Assembly: GCF_009765825.1 (NCBI RefSeq) | Contig: NZ_LMUR01000015.1 | Location: 181,216 to 245,215 of the forward strand | Origin: Granulicella sp. L60 | GTDB taxonomy: Bacteria; Acidobacteriota; Terriglobia; Terriglobales; Acidobacteriaceae | Length of the DNA: 64,000 nt | Direction of reading: 5' to 3' | Shown here: positions 8,147-17,001 of the stretch, one piece after another | Position numbering within the stretch: position 1 is the first letter of the stretch | How the letters are laid out: the number at the start of each line of letters is the position of its first letter | The notes under the pieces: generated by a model | Databases searched by the model: none | What the model saw: the letters and a program-made list of their open reading frames with translations, nothing else | What the model was told of the DNA's origin: nothing | Program-made: the position numbers and the translations under genes

Positions 8147-11100
8147 TTAGAATACGTACTTCAGTGCGAACTGGATCAACCGGGGAGAGCCGGCTGAGCT
8201 GGTGATCTGACCATAGGTCGCTGCATTCACCACCGTCGCCGGATTAGAATATTCCGGATGATTCCACACATTGAAGAACTCCGTGCGGAAGTCCAACGTC
8301 GCATTCTCACGAATGCCGCCAACCGTGGTCGTTTTCTGAATGGCAGCGTCCCAGTTATCGTTTCCAGGCCCGCGAGCCGCACCGATAGGGCTATTTCCAA
8401 AATCGGTAGCCGGAGCACCATTATTAAGAACGCCATTGGCAACAGCAGGCGCGGTCGTAAAGACTGCACTTGCACTACTGGTATTCCCGGGATTCAAATA
8501 AGTATTGTTCTTGACGCGGCTGAGCATGGTCCCGCCACCTTTATTCAGAATGTTCTTATTGCCCATCCCGGGTGCAAACTGCGCTCGCGCGTAGCTTTGA
8601 AGTCCATACGCCGTTCCATTGCCTGTATCGGTGAAGACCATTGGCTTACCCGACTGCAACGTCGTCGTGCCGCTGAGCTTCCATCCGCTCGTGACTTGAC
8701 GCTCGATCCAATCACCGTTCTTCCAACTAGGTAGTGACCATACGTATGCAACCACCAAGCGGTTCGTACGGTCGTAGCCTGCAGGCCCCCAGCGGTCGTG
8801 GCGGTTGTTCGGATCATTGCTGTTACCGCTCCCGCCTTCAAAGACGCCATTCGTCCCATCGCCTCCAGTGACTGACGTCATTGCCTTGCTCCAGGTGTAA
8901 GCGCCCTGAACGTATACGCCATGGCTCAGTTGTCGCTTCACCGTCGTCTGCAGGCTGTTGTAGTTGGAGAAGCCGTAAGTCTCAATCAGTGTCACACCAG
9001 TCGGCGAAAATCCTTGATAAGGCACGCGGGCCTGTAGGTTAGCGGACGATGTCGAGTTTGTTGTCGCACCATTGATTGGATCTTCCGGACTGGCCAGAAA
9101 CGCCCGGTTGATGTCACGTCCCTCAGACAGCCGGGTTCCACGAGTTCCCACGTAGCCAACTTCAAGCACTAGCTGAGCCGGCAGTTGTTGTTCCACCTCC
9201 AGGTTGTACTGTCCAACGCGCGGAACGTTTATATTTTCGGCGACTGCGGTTACTGTCTGCGGTGCGGCTGTCGGCGAAAGAAGCCGCCAAGCCCCAGGCG
9301 TAAGAGTCACGGTATAGGGAGTCTGGAAGGTCGAGGTCTGGTTATTTGCATTGGTCAGACTGGCCGAACTTACAAATGGCTGACCGCCGAGTGTCTGCAG
9401 CACGGAGTTGGCATTCGGCAAGGTATAGAAGATGCCGACGCCTCCACGCACAACCGTGGAACCGCTGGTTCCGGCAGGCTGCCATGCAAAGCCGAGACGT
9501 GGACCGAAGTTAGCCAACGGAATATCGTTGGCCGCAAGGCTTCGGCTTCCTATCTTGGTGACACCCGCAGGAACCGGCAACTGATAGTTGTTAGGGACGA
9601 TGTATCCATTTAGAGTCCCTGCGCTGGGAAGCGGCTGAAACGGAGTCACGAGCGAAGGCCAGTAGCTGCTCTCTTCACCGTGTGCAAAGCTGATGTTGCT
9701 GTCCAGCTCCCACCGCAGGCCCGCGTTCACCGTCAGATTAGGACGCAGCTTGATATCATCCTGGATGAACATTGCGATATCGGTTCCGCGATAGCCCTTG
9801 TAATAGTTTCCCTGTTGGCTTCCGGCTGAGTTAACGTTGCTGTACCCCGAATGATTTTGTGCTGCACTCTCCCCAAGCAGAAAGTCTTGGAAGGTAGAGA
9901 AACCTAGGCTGCCGCGCGTTTGTTCCGGGTCATTGAAGTCGAACTGGTTCTTCTCGCCAAGGAAGCCGGCGCGGATGCTCTGCTTGCCGCTCGTCCAGCT
10001 AATCTGATCGTTGACTTCGAACGTGTTGACTACGGAGGATGACTCGTCGTTACCGCCTCCACCCAGCGAGAAGTAGCCTGTCACGGCCATCGTCGGCATC
10101 AACGGATAAGACGGGTCACTCGGCGCGGTCATGCCGATCTGGCTAGAGGTCAATATGGACTGCGTCTGGAGATGGCCGCTGCTCCGGATATAACCGATCA
10201 GTCCCTCGTTTAGGAAATGTGCGTTTAGCGCCGAAGTCAACTTCAGCAAAGCGACTTGGTCATTAAAGGTCGTTCCCACGCCGTTGCCCGGTGGGTTCGC
10301 AGCGGTAGCAAGGGGCTGATTCTCGGGGTAGTTCGCGTAGAAGTATCTCTCCGAAAGAGTATGCTTCGCGGAGAGGACGTAGTCTACGTTGATCATGAAT
10401 TGATCTTCGTCGTAGGTCGAAGGAATGCTGAACGTCGATATTCCGATCGGATTTCCGTGCGAATCGAGCGTGTAACGCTGCGGCGTAGGAACTAAGTAGG
10501 TACCGTTTGCTAACTTCTGGTTCAATAGATTCAAGGCAACCGGATTAATGTTCGATCCGTTGCAGGACACTTCCGCCTGGGTATTACTTGGGGCATTGCT
10601 ATACTGGCCGCCCTGGAATGGATGCCAGAATGGATTTCCTGGGCTGTAGGCCGGGCATCCGATCGCGCCTATCGCTGCAGCGCTTCGGTCGTTTGTAAGA
10701 GGAAACAAGGAGACGGTTTGGAGCGAACTGGCGCTGAGTCCGTTGACCTGGCGCGTTCCCTGATAGGTTCCAAAGAAGAAGAGCTTGTCTTTGATGATCG
10801 GCCCACCAATGGTTCCCCCGAACTGATTTTGCTTCATAGCGGGACGAGGCTGTCCGGCGATCTTCAAGAACGTATCATTTGCGTTCAGGACATCGTTACG
10901 GAAAAACTCCCACAGGGCACCGTGAAATTGATTCGTGCCTGTTTTGGTTACAACATCCACGTTCGCGCCAGCATCGCGCCCGAAGCCAGCGTCGTAGTTG
11001 GTTGTCTGAATCTTGAACTCCTGCAGCGCGTCCGGGCTCGGAATTGGTATACCTGCCTGCTGCACGAAATCGCCCGCACGGCCTGATCCGAAGTTGTTGA

Positions 11101-11716
11101 TATCCGCGCCGTCCATATGAAAGTTATTACTGATGCTGCTGGCGCCATTTACGTATACGTCCGGCGTGCCCTTGCCCAGCGTAGCCGCGTTGTTCAGATC
11201 ACCGGAGATGCCGGCGGATAGCGTCAGAACCTGCGTGTAGTTGCGGTTCGTCAGAGGAAGGTCCCGAATTGTCGAGCCGTCTACCACCGTCCCCAAGGTT
11301 GCATTTTCGACCTGTAGCGCCGGACTCTGTGAACTTACATCCACCGTTTCGCTCTGACTTCCTAGAATCAATTGTGCATCTGCACGTGCCGTCTCCGTAA
11401 CCGTTACGGTGATTAGGCCAGGGTTCTCCGTTTTAAATCCAGGAGCACCGATGATCACCGAGTAGCTGCCCGGTGGAAGGAGGCCTACCGTGTATTGACC
11501 GGCTTTGTCTGTCGGGACCGTGCGCACCGCGCCTGTTCCTTCGGACTTCACCGTCACGGTTGCGGAGGAGATGACGGCACCTTGCGGATCAGTGACGGTA
11601 CCGCGGATCGCGCCGGTAGTAGAGGTCTGGGCGACGGCCATTTGCACGGTCGTAAGCAGGATCAGGAGATGGAATACAATTCTGCGCTGGCCTGGAAGGA
11701 AGAAAGTCCAATTCAT
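8147..11716 (-). CDS. TonB-dependent receptor, Oar-like, with carboxypeptidase-regulatory-like N-terminus
   Basis: 1,189-residue outer-membrane protein. A signal peptide (ending near TVQMAVAQ, about residue 30) is followed by a beta-sandwich CarboxypepD_reg/Cna-B-like domain (GAIRGTVTDPQGAVISSATV, about 33-115), a plug domain (LPLTNRNYTQVLTLSAGISG, about 150-260), and a long 22-strand-type barrel with TonB-receptor features (DIAMFIQDDIKL, LRWELDSN). The last residues are LIQFALKYVF, ending in Phe as expected for BAM-inserted barrels. This architecture is expanded in Acidobacteriota and is generally linked to uptake of large or complex substrates; the ligand is unknown. A 16-bp palindrome sits 59 bases upstream. 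An acetamidase-like and an amidohydrolase-like secreted protein flank it on the same strand. Confidence 0.93.
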   Translation of the reverse strand: MNWTFFLPGQRRIVFHLLILLTTVQMAVAQTSTTGAIRGTVTDPQGAVISSATVTVKSEGTGAVRTVPTDKAGQYTVGLLPPGSYSVIIGAPGFKTENPGLITVTVTETARADAQLILGSQSETVDVSSQSPALQVENATLGTVVDGSTIRDLPLTNRNYTQVLTLSAGISGDLNNAATLGKGTPDVYVNGASSISNNFHMDGADINNFGSGRAGDFVQQAGIPIPSPDALQEFKIQTTNYDAGFGRDAGANVDVVTKTGTNQFHGALWEFFRNDVLNANDTFLKIAGQPRPAMKQNQFGGTIGGPIIKDKLFFFGTYQGTRQVNGLSASSLQTVSLFPLTNDRSAAAIGAIGCPAYSPGNPFWHPFQGGQYSNAPSNTQAEVSCNGSNINPVALNLLNQKLANGTYLVPTPQRYTLDSHGNPIGISTFSIPSTYDEDQFMINVDYVLSAKHTLSERYFYANYPENQPLATAANPPGNGVGTTFNDQVALLKLTSALNAHFLNEGLIGYIRSSGHLQTQSILTSSQIGMTAPSDPSYPLMPTMAVTGYFSLGGGGNDESSSVVNTFEVNDQISWTSGKQSIRAGFLGEKNQFDFNDPEQTRGSLGFSTFQDFLLGESAAQNHSGYSNVNSAGSQQGNYYKGYRGTDIAMFIQDDIKLRPNLTVNAGLRWELDSNISFAHGEESSYWPSLVTPFQPLPSAGTLNGYIVPNNYQLPVPAGVTKIGSRSLAANDIPLANFGPRLGFAWQPAGTSGSTVVRGGVGIFYTLPNANSVLQTLGGQPFVSSASLTNANNQTSTFQTPYTVTLTPGAWRLLSPTAAPQTVTAVAENINVPRVGQYNLEVEQQLPAQLVLEVGYVGTRGTRLSEGRDINRAFLASPEDPINGATTNSTSSANLQARVPYQGFSPTGVTLIETYGFSNYNSLQTTVKRQLSHGVYVQGAYTWSKAMTSVTGGDGTNGVFEGGSGNSNDPNNRHDRWGPAGYDRTNRLVVAYVWSLPSWKNGDWIERQVTSGWKLSGTTTLQSGKPMVFTDTGNGTAYGLQSYARAQFAPGMGNKNILNKGGGTMLSRVKNNTYLNPGNTSSASAVFTTAPAVANGVLNNGAPATDFGNSPIGAARGPGNDNWDAAIQKTTTVGGIRENATLDFRTEFFNVWNHPEYSNPATVVNAATYGQITSSAGSPRLIQFALKYVF

Positions 11717-12066
11717 GTAGGAACCTCTTGGTTAGGGGTTCCTTTACTATGACGGAGGTCTCCGATTTGTGAAATCCGTATAAATACGGACTTCCCGATA
11801 TTTGTTGAGTTTATCTGCCTAATCTTATTCAGGCTTTTGCCCGCAAATCGATGCAGAAGAACATCCTTACGCAACAAGATGCTCCTCTGCATTTTTTTTG
11901 AAACTATTTACTGCTTGGCTGAGGAGGTTACGCTTGATCCACGTGGCCAGCTGGGCTGTTGACAGCTTCAGCGCTTTCTACAGGGAACCTGAAAAAGTGG
12001 ATGAGCGTGATTTATGCCGCCCTCTCTGTCGCCCAAACCGGAGGCGGGTAGTTTGGATGAAGGCTA
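11717..12066. other. Non-coding interval between receptor and amidohydrolase
   Basis: 350 bases. Apart from the palindrome at 11775-11790 and a T-rich stretch near 11893, I see no gene or RNA. It should hold the receptor promoter (minus strand) and the 3' end of the amidohydrolase transcript. Confidence 0.6.
11775..11790. promoter_or_regulatory. Palindrome upstream of the TonB receptor gene
   Basis: tccgtataaatacgga is a perfect 7+7 inverted repeat with a 2-base spacer, flanked by aaa/ctt. It is centred about 66 bases upstream of the receptor ATG, where an operator overlapping the promoter would be expected. The protein that binds it is not identifiable; no regulator gene is adjacent. Confidence 0.4.
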
Positions 12067-13533
12067 TCAGTACTGGCCGTAGTGACCTTTCACCGATTCG
12101 AGGAGTTTGATGGAGTCGTAAGCGATTCCGCCTTCAATCACAAACTCAACATTTTCAATGTCTGTGATGTGGGCGAGGGGATTACCTTTTACGACCATCA
12201 GATCGGCATCTTTGCCTACTTGTACGGAGCCGATATGATCCTGCTCGCCGAGGTAAATTGCTCCATTAAGGGTTGCGATTTTGATGGCTTCGGCTGGAGT
12301 GAATCCAGCATCCGTGACCAGAAGCTCGACCTCGTGTTGATCGCCGAATCCCGGCAACGTCGCACCGTTACCCGTAGGATCAAGACCGGCTATTAGAAGA
12401 CCGCCGGCTTCCACAAACTTGTGTTCGAGCAGCGCGCCATTTTTGTAGTTGGTGGTGCTGCGTTGGAGAGCGGGCGAGTCGGGTGCTGTGTTGCGGCGGT
12501 TGCGGTTGTAAAGGTAGGCCTCAAGGGCTTGAGGTGTGAGCGTTGCAAGGGCCTTGGCGCGAAGAACAGGCTTGCCGGCGAGGTTGGCCTCGAAGACCGG
12601 CAGCGTGCTGGTGATGGCGACATGATGATCGACAAGCAGTTTGATGAGACTGGCTGCTTCGGGACTATCGGGTGTCATTTTTGCAAGGGTGGCGGAGCCG
12701 GTCTCGCGCGAGCATTGATCCGGCTGTTTGTCGGGATCAAGTTGGGTATTTACAAAGAACCCATGCTCGAGATTGTCGATGCCGAGTTCTGCCGCCTCGG
12801 GATACGTGACCGAACAGAGATGTCCCGTGACCTTCAAATGAAGGGCATGCGCGGCCTGGATGGCAGCCCCCAGCTCGGCGCGAGTGATATGCATGTAAGC
12901 TTTGAAGTTAGTGGAACCGGATGCGGCCCAAAACTTTACGAACGCGGTGGCGTCATCCGGTCCTGTGAGTGTGTGCATCTGCATAAAGATCTCGCTAGGA
13001 CCCTGCAGATACGGGGCCGTCGGCTCGATATGCGGGCCAATGAGACTACCAGAGTCGATTAGGCGACGAAGATTTATATCCGCGTAGGGTTCGACGGAAC
13101 CGGCAGTGCGAATCGTGGTGACGCCATTAGCCAGATACATCCGCGGTGCGGAGAAGGTCATCTGCGGCAGCAGCGTAGGAGGCTCGGATCCCTCGGAGTC
13201 AGTGTTTGGCCGTTGAAGGTAGTAGAGGTGATCGTGCATACCGACAAGGCCGGGAAGAACCGTGTAGCCTGTAAGGTCGAAGATCTCAGCATTGGACGGT
13301 ACGGTGACGTCAGGGCCAATACTGGAGATTTTATTGCCTTCGATGAGAATGGTCTGGTCTTCGAGCGCCGCGACACCGGTGCCGTCGACGATTCGGACGT
13401 GCTGCAACACCTTTGCCGGAGAGTTTTTTCCATACAGATATTTGACGGCGACGGAGGATGGTGTGGGCCGCTGAGCTGACGCGACTAACGCGACAAGCAA
13501 GAAGGGAAGTAACAGAACGATAGTTTTGCGCAT
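12067..13533 (-). CDS. Secreted amidohydrolase-family metal-dependent hydrolase
   Basis: 488 residues from ATG 13533, which opens a signal peptide (MRKTIVLLLPFLLVALVASA); an upstream in-frame TTG at 13575 is less likely, and neither has a good ribosome site. The TIM-barrel amidohydrolase features are VLPGLVGMHDHLY (HxH metal site), KVTGHLCS, DNLEHGFFV and LLIAGLDPTGNG (late metal-ligand Asp). A small beta-sandwich flanks the barrel at both ends (RIVDGTGVAALEDQTILIEG and GKDADLMVVKGNPLAHI). Imidazolonepropionase/prolidase-like relatives cleave cyclic amides or dipeptides. With the receptor and acetamidase downstream it may belong to a peptide/amide scavenging set; the substrate is unproven. 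Confidence 0.87.
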   Translation of the reverse strand: MRKTIVLLLPFLLVALVASAQRPTPSSVAVKYLYGKNSPAKVLQHVRIVDGTGVAALEDQTILIEGNKISSIGPDVTVPSNAEIFDLTGYTVLPGLVGMHDHLYYLQRPNTDSEGSEPPTLLPQMTFSAPRMYLANGVTTIRTAGSVEPYADINLRRLIDSGSLIGPHIEPTAPYLQGPSEIFMQMHTLTGPDDATAFVKFWAASGSTNFKAYMHITRAELGAAIQAAHALHLKVTGHLCSVTYPEAAELGIDNLEHGFFVNTQLDPDKQPDQCSRETGSATLAKMTPDSPEAASLIKLLVDHHVAITSTLPVFEANLAGKPVLRAKALATLTPQALEAYLYNRNRRNTAPDSPALQRSTTNYKNGALLEHKFVEAGGLLIAGLDPTGNGATLPGFGDQHEVELLVTDAGFTPAEAIKIATLNGAIYLGEQDHIGSVQVGKDADLMVVKGNPLAHITDIENVEFVIEGGIAYDSIKLLESVKGHYGQY

Positions 13534-13759
13534 ATGTGGGCGTACTCGAATGACAGAAGGATTGGGATTTAACAAAGTGTTGGTATTTTGTTATACCGGA
13601 ACAAGTCGTTTTCGCGAATTGCTACCCTGACGTTTCATGTCCTTTGTTTCGCAATCGTTTGTGCTGGATGGTCTGATTAAATCTCTACAAGGGAGTTCTT
13701 GCTCCCAGATGTGCTGATTCAATCGCCTGTTAGCTTGGCAAGGACGGAGCGCAGCATAC

Positions 13760-14641
13760 TTACTCGTCTCGTTGCTTGCAGAACCAGCCTAGCTCGGAGG
13801 CATGAGCGAAGCATTGCTGAATGGTTGCTGCCTGATCTTCTGCAGAGAGAACGCTCTCGAGAAACGCCTCTTCGAGCGCCAGGCCAAGAGGAGTGCCTCT
13901 CTGAAGCGCTGCGAATAAACGGAATGCTTCGCGGTCGATTCGCCTGTAATAGACCGAGTTTTCGTAACGATGAACCGCCAGATAGACAGAAGATCGGCGC
14001 ATTTTGGGCAAACGCATCTTATGAAGTTGCTTGCGTTCGGATACCGCGTTGCTCATCATGTCGCTGGGGCTTGTCTCCCGATGTACGGCGAGGACAAGTT
14101 CATCTACCGGATATTTGAGGCTTAATAGTTGTAAGTGGGGCTGCAAAAATAGAAGTGATTCAGCGCCGAGAGAACTGAAGTCGGAGCCGAGTAACGCTGG
14201 AACAGAACCTCCATCGAAAGCTTCGACATAAGCCCATTCTAGCCGAGCGACATCGAGTATAAGGTCGTGGCGATTGGGAGCAAACTCGGGGTGCCCTTCG
14301 AGCCATTGCGGCAACTTAGATCCAAGGTTGCGAAGGGTGAACGATGTGGACGGATTTTCCTTCAGATACTCGAGGACCAGGCGATCAAATGGCTTATCCC
14401 CCAGGACAGCCTGCAGTCCTGGATAATCTTCCGCTACAGCTCCGATCACACGAAACCAGTACTGCCGGTTGTAGATCTCGAGCCGCTCAAATGATTCGAG
14501 GCGATCATTTGGCTTGATATAGCTTTGAGCAAGTTCATGAGTTGAACTTCCGTCCGCGGTCGTAGTCTGCATCAGGAAGTCGGAGGTCAGAGGCCTCATA
14601 ACATCCTCAGCCATGCGTCGTTGTAGATCGAGAAGATTCAC
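13760..14641 (-). CDS. DUF2063 (BufC/HvfC-like) partner of MNIO enzyme
   Basis: 293 residues starting at GTG 14641, overlapping the MNIO stop as GTGA, so translation is coupled. The N-terminal DUF2063 domain is clear: LLDLQRRMAEDVMRP, then FERLEIYNRQYWFRVIGAV..DYP and LVLEYLKENPSTSFTLRNLG, then FAPNRHDLILDVARLEWAY. Although databases label this family 'putative DNA-binding', in studied MNIO systems (bufferins, HvfA-type metallophores, methanobactin MbnC) it is the partner that recruits the precursor to the oxidase. The gene is last in the cluster, directly after the oxidase. The C-terminal half is less conserved and has no motif I recognise. Confidence 0.87.
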   Translation of the reverse strand: MNLLDLQRRMAEDVMRPLTSDFLMQTTTADGSSTHELAQSYIKPNDRLESFERLEIYNRQYWFRVIGAVAEDYPGLQAVLGDKPFDRLVLEYLKENPSTSFTLRNLGSKLPQWLEGHPEFAPNRHDLILDVARLEWAYVEAFDGGSVPALLGSDFSSLGAESLLFLQPHLQLLSLKYPVDELVLAVHRETSPSDMMSNAVSERKQLHKMRLPKMRRSSVYLAVHRYENSVYYRRIDREAFRLFAALQRGTPLGLALEEAFLESVLSAEDQAATIQQCFAHASELGWFCKQRDE

Positions 14642-15534
14642 GACTGGACAACCTCAAGAGTAGGTGCGCCTACAGAATCACCCGGGATGTTGGAAGTAAA
14701 TGAGGGATCAAGATACTGCATCGCCTTCAGCGCTTCAGTGTGAACCTCTTGGAACGAAGGAATGTTATCGTCCCACTCAAGCAACGTTGCAGTGGGACCT
14801 GTCCGCTCTATTGCTCGTGCGTAGAGACGCCACACTGGATCGAGAACGGGATGATCATGGGTATCCAGGATGTACTTCTCGAACTTCGAATGACCCGCAA
14901 TATGTATCTGTGCAACCCGCTCAGCGGGAATGTTATTGACGTAGTCGAAGGGGTCGAAGCCGTGATTCTGAGAGGATACATAGATGTTGTTGACATCCAG
15001 CAGTATGCCGCAGTCGGCCGCCTCGACGACCTCATTCAGAAACTCCCATTCCGTCATTTCGGACTGATGAAACTCCGCATAACTGCTTACATTCTCGGCC
15101 GCGATGGGAATCTCAAGGAAGTCTTGGACTTCGCGAATGCGCGACGCCGTAGCTCGTACAGCTTCAAAGGTGTAGGGCATCGGCAGTAGGTCATGTGTGT
15201 ACCGGCCGTCGACGCTACCCCAGCAGAGATGATCGGAGAGCCAAGGGGTTTTTGTTCGCCGCGTAAGTGCCTTAAGGCGCTTGAGGTGCTCCCGATCGGC
15301 AGGTTGCGCCGAACCAAAGTACATGGATACACCATGCTGAACCACACGATAGCGATCGAGGATTTGGTCGAGCGTGTATAGGGCACGGCCTCCATCAATC
15401 ATGTAGTTTTCGGAGATGATCTCGAACCAGTCGACAACGGGTTTTTCGGCGAAGATATGGTCATAATGAGGAACACGCAGTCCGATTCCCACGCCGTAGT
15501 CGCAAAATCCATTGAAACGATTTGGTGGCATCAC
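14638..15534 (-). CDS. DUF692 multinuclear non-heme iron oxidase (MNIO, BufB/HvfB-like)
   Basis: 298 residues, the usual MNIO length. Starts MMPPNRFNGFCDYGVGIGLR, with GGAG a few bases upstream. TIM-barrel features of DUF692 are present: VGIGLRVPHYDHI, VDWFEIISENYM (ExxxENY), HGVSMYFG, WLSDHLCWG, IAAENVSSYAEF, ILLDVNNIYVSSQNHGFDP, and IHIAGHSKF...LDTHDHPVLDPVW, which supply the His/Asp/Glu ligands of the iron cluster. Characterised MNIOs oxidise cysteine or its neighbours in ribosomal peptides (oxazolone-thioamide, thiooxazole and related groups). Gene order (secreted Cys-rich precursor, MNIO, DUF2063) matches bufferin-type operons, so the substrate is inferred to be the peptide encoded 76 bases upstream. 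Confidence 0.93.
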   Translation of the reverse strand: MMPPNRFNGFCDYGVGIGLRVPHYDHIFAEKPVVDWFEIISENYMIDGGRALYTLDQILDRYRVVQHGVSMYFGSAQPADREHLKRLKALTRRTKTPWLSDHLCWGSVDGRYTHDLLPMPYTFEAVRATASRIREVQDFLEIPIAAENVSSYAEFHQSEMTEWEFLNEVVEAADCGILLDVNNIYVSSQNHGFDPFDYVNNIPAERVAQIHIAGHSKFEKYILDTHDHPVLDPVWRLYARAIERTGPTATLLEWDDNIPSFQEVHTEALKAMQYLDPSFTSNIPGDSVGAPTLEVVQS

Positions 15535-15564
15535 TTACTCCGTTAGACCGACGATTGAACGCTC

Positions 15565-15598
15565 GCTGGAGGCTTGAGAAGGAATTCAAGCCTCCAGC
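15565..15598 (-). promoter_or_regulatory. Hairpin between precursor and MNIO genes
   Basis: A perfect 13-bp stem (gctggaggcttga, 15565-15577, with tcaagcctccagc, 15586-15598) and an 8-base loop, 12 bases after the precursor stop and about 30 before the MNIO start. No U tract follows on the transcript. A hairpin here would let a short stable precursor mRNA accumulate over the enzyme mRNA, as in many RiPP operons; that role is inferred. Confidence 0.55.
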
Positions 15599-15610
15599 CG
15601 AAAGAAGTAG

Positions 15611-15904
15611 TTAGCTCTTTGCAGGCTTGGAGCCGTCAGTCGCGCATCCGCCCTTGCCCTTGCAGTCATTCTTGCCGGCATTCTTGCCGCCGCCCTGTCC
15701 CTTGCAGTCGTTCTTTCCCTTACAGGAGTGCTTGGGAAGATCGGGCTGTGTGCTCTGAGCGAGGAGGACACCTGCCTGAGAGGACTGGCTCGCGGTCGGC
15801 GTACCATTCGGCTGAACGGGCTGTGCGTTGACGCGGACTGCGGTACCACCGAGGAGGCCGGCGAAAGCGGCGGCCAGAGCGAGAGACTGTGTAGAATTCT
15901 TCAT
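15611..15904 (-). CDS. Secreted Cys/Lys/Gly-rich precursor peptide, bufferin-like
   Basis: 97 residues. A signal peptide (hydrophobic 7-22, probable cut after VNA at 27) is followed by a Gln/Ser/Pro-rich spacer to about residue 57. The core holds all four cysteines (C61, C67, C81, C87). The heptad G-K-N-D-C-K-G occurs twice (63-69 and 77-83) and the tail is CKGKGGCATDG. No other residues could bind metal densely. This resembles bufferin-type (DUF2282/BufA) metallophore precursors, whose cysteines are modified by an MNIO before export; here the signal peptide would serve as leader. Context supports it: MNIO and DUF2063 genes follow directly. The modified residues and the metal (copper in known bufferins) are inferred. 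A weak AAAGG precedes the ATG. Confidence 0.85.
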   Translation of the reverse strand: MKNSTQSLALAAAFAGLLGGTAVRVNAQPVQPNGTPTASQSSQAGVLLAQSTQPDLPKHSCKGKNDCKGQGGGKNAGKNDCKGKGGCATDGSKPAKS

Positions 15905-16132
15905 TGGAGATGCCTTTCTCTTAGTGGGCCAGCCGCTATGCGTACTGGGCGTTGATTTGGACTACGCTGAAACACAGCAGGTTGATAAAGGGTTGCACCT
16001 TCTCTTGTGGATCACCCATTGAGACTAACAAGGGGAGTAAAAGGTCACAGGAAAGTTTGAACAGGCAGTGAATTTTATGACGCCGTTAGTATCTCTTCCT
16101 CTATGAGGATGAGGTTGAGGTTGGTCGCTTTA

Positions 16133-16387
16133 TCAGGTAACCTCCGGCGAGATGCGTTTTATTTCATCGTCCAGACGAGCATGCAGGCGCTCGCTGAAGC
16201 CAAGCGGTAACTCAAATACCCGGTCGTCCGCCGTGAGGATCAAGATGTTTCGCGTCGAGTCTAGAATTGCTGAACAGATCTCGCAGTGCTCAAGATGTTT
16301 CTGCACCTGTTCCAGTTGCTCTGGGGCGAGAGTCCCATCCAGGTAGCCGGAGATGTGCTCCCAGACATGCTTGCAGTCTATAACCAT
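16133..16387 (-). CDS. Zinc-finger (zf-HC2) anti-sigma factor
   Basis: 84 residues from ATG 16387, which has GGAGG eight bases upstream inside the end of the sigma gene; a GTG three codons earlier is the alternative. The N-terminal fold has C5 and the HxxxCxxC zinc motif (HLEHCEIC), characteristic of anti-sigma proteins that hold ECF sigma factors. There is no transmembrane helix, so unlike many relatives it is soluble. It overlaps the sigma gene by 10 bases, the standard pairing. A redox- or metal-sensitive zinc site would fit control of a metallophore operon, but this is inference. Confidence 0.85.
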   Translation of the reverse strand: MVIDCKHVWEHISGYLDGTLAPEQLEQVQKHLEHCEICSAILDSTRNILILTADDRVFELPLGFSERLHARLDDEIKRISPEVT

Positions 16388-17001
16388 GGCAGCCACCTCC
16401 GCTTCGGACTCGTCTGTTTCAGCTGTGGAGCGAGCTTCTTTTGCAGCATCATGCGGGCACGATGCAGGCGCACCTTTACGGATGCAACGCTGATGCCAAG
16501 CGTCTCCGCCGACTCATTCACGGACAGCTCTTCAACATCTCGCAACAGAAAGATCTCGCGATAGATCAACGGTAGGTCGGTAATTGCCTGCTGCAATATC
16601 AACTTGACCTCCTGCCGCTCCAAAGCCTCAGACGGGATCTCCCGCCAGTCCCGCAAGAGCGCCGGAGACGCATGATTATGCTCCTCCTGCTGCTCCTCGA
16701 TAGACTGAACCTTCATCGTCTTCTTCTTGCGAAGCCGGCTTCTTGCTTCGTTCAGGGTGATGCTGATGAGCCAGGTGCTGAACTTCGACTCAGCGCGAAA
16801 TGCCTTGAGATTGCGAAAAGCCTTGAGGAACGCGTCCTGTGCCGCGTCTTCCGCGTCTGCCTCGTTTTGAAGCAACGAAAGTGCCATGCTGAAGACGCTG
16901 CGTTCGTAAGGTCGGATCAGGCTATGGAACTCTTGCGTATTACCTGAAAGGATTGACGCGATCATTTGCGCTTCATCCCTGCTACTGGAGATCTCTGTCA
17001 T
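16378..17001 (-). CDS. ECF RNA polymerase sigma factor
   Basis: 207 residues. Start chosen at ATG 17001, which overlaps the DoxX stop as ATGA; another ATG five codons upstream is possible. Region 2 is AFRNLKAFRAESKFSTWLISITLNEARSRLRKK (positions about 60-95; FSTWL..I..N.A). Region 4 is ITDLPLIYREIFLLRDVEELS, then ESAETLGISVASVKVRLHRAR. The tail is basic. It is a typical extracytoplasmic-function sigma factor, presumably silenced by the zinc-finger protein encoded next. Its position between DoxX and the RiPP genes suggests it drives this cluster, as ECF sigma factors do for bufferin genes in Caulobacter. Confidence 0.93.
   Translation of the reverse strand: MTEISSSRDEAQMIASILSGNTQEFHSLIRPYERSVFSMALSLLQNEADAEDAAQDAFLKAFRNLKAFRAESKFSTWLISITLNEARSRLRKKKTMKVQSIEEQQEEHNHASPALLRDWREIPSEALERQEVKLILQQAITDLPLIYREIFLLRDVEELSVNESAETLGISVASVKVRLHRARMMLQKKLAPQLKQTSPKRRWLPWL

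Noticed and set aside
13760..14641. Reading the DUF2063 protein as a DNA-binding regulator
   Set aside because: The database label is misleading; adjacency and GTGA coupling to the MNIO gene point to the RiPP partner role.
15925..15990. TGCAACC and CGTA elements upstream of the precursor as an ECF promoter
   Set aside because: The spacing (about 24) does not fit any ECF promoter class I know.
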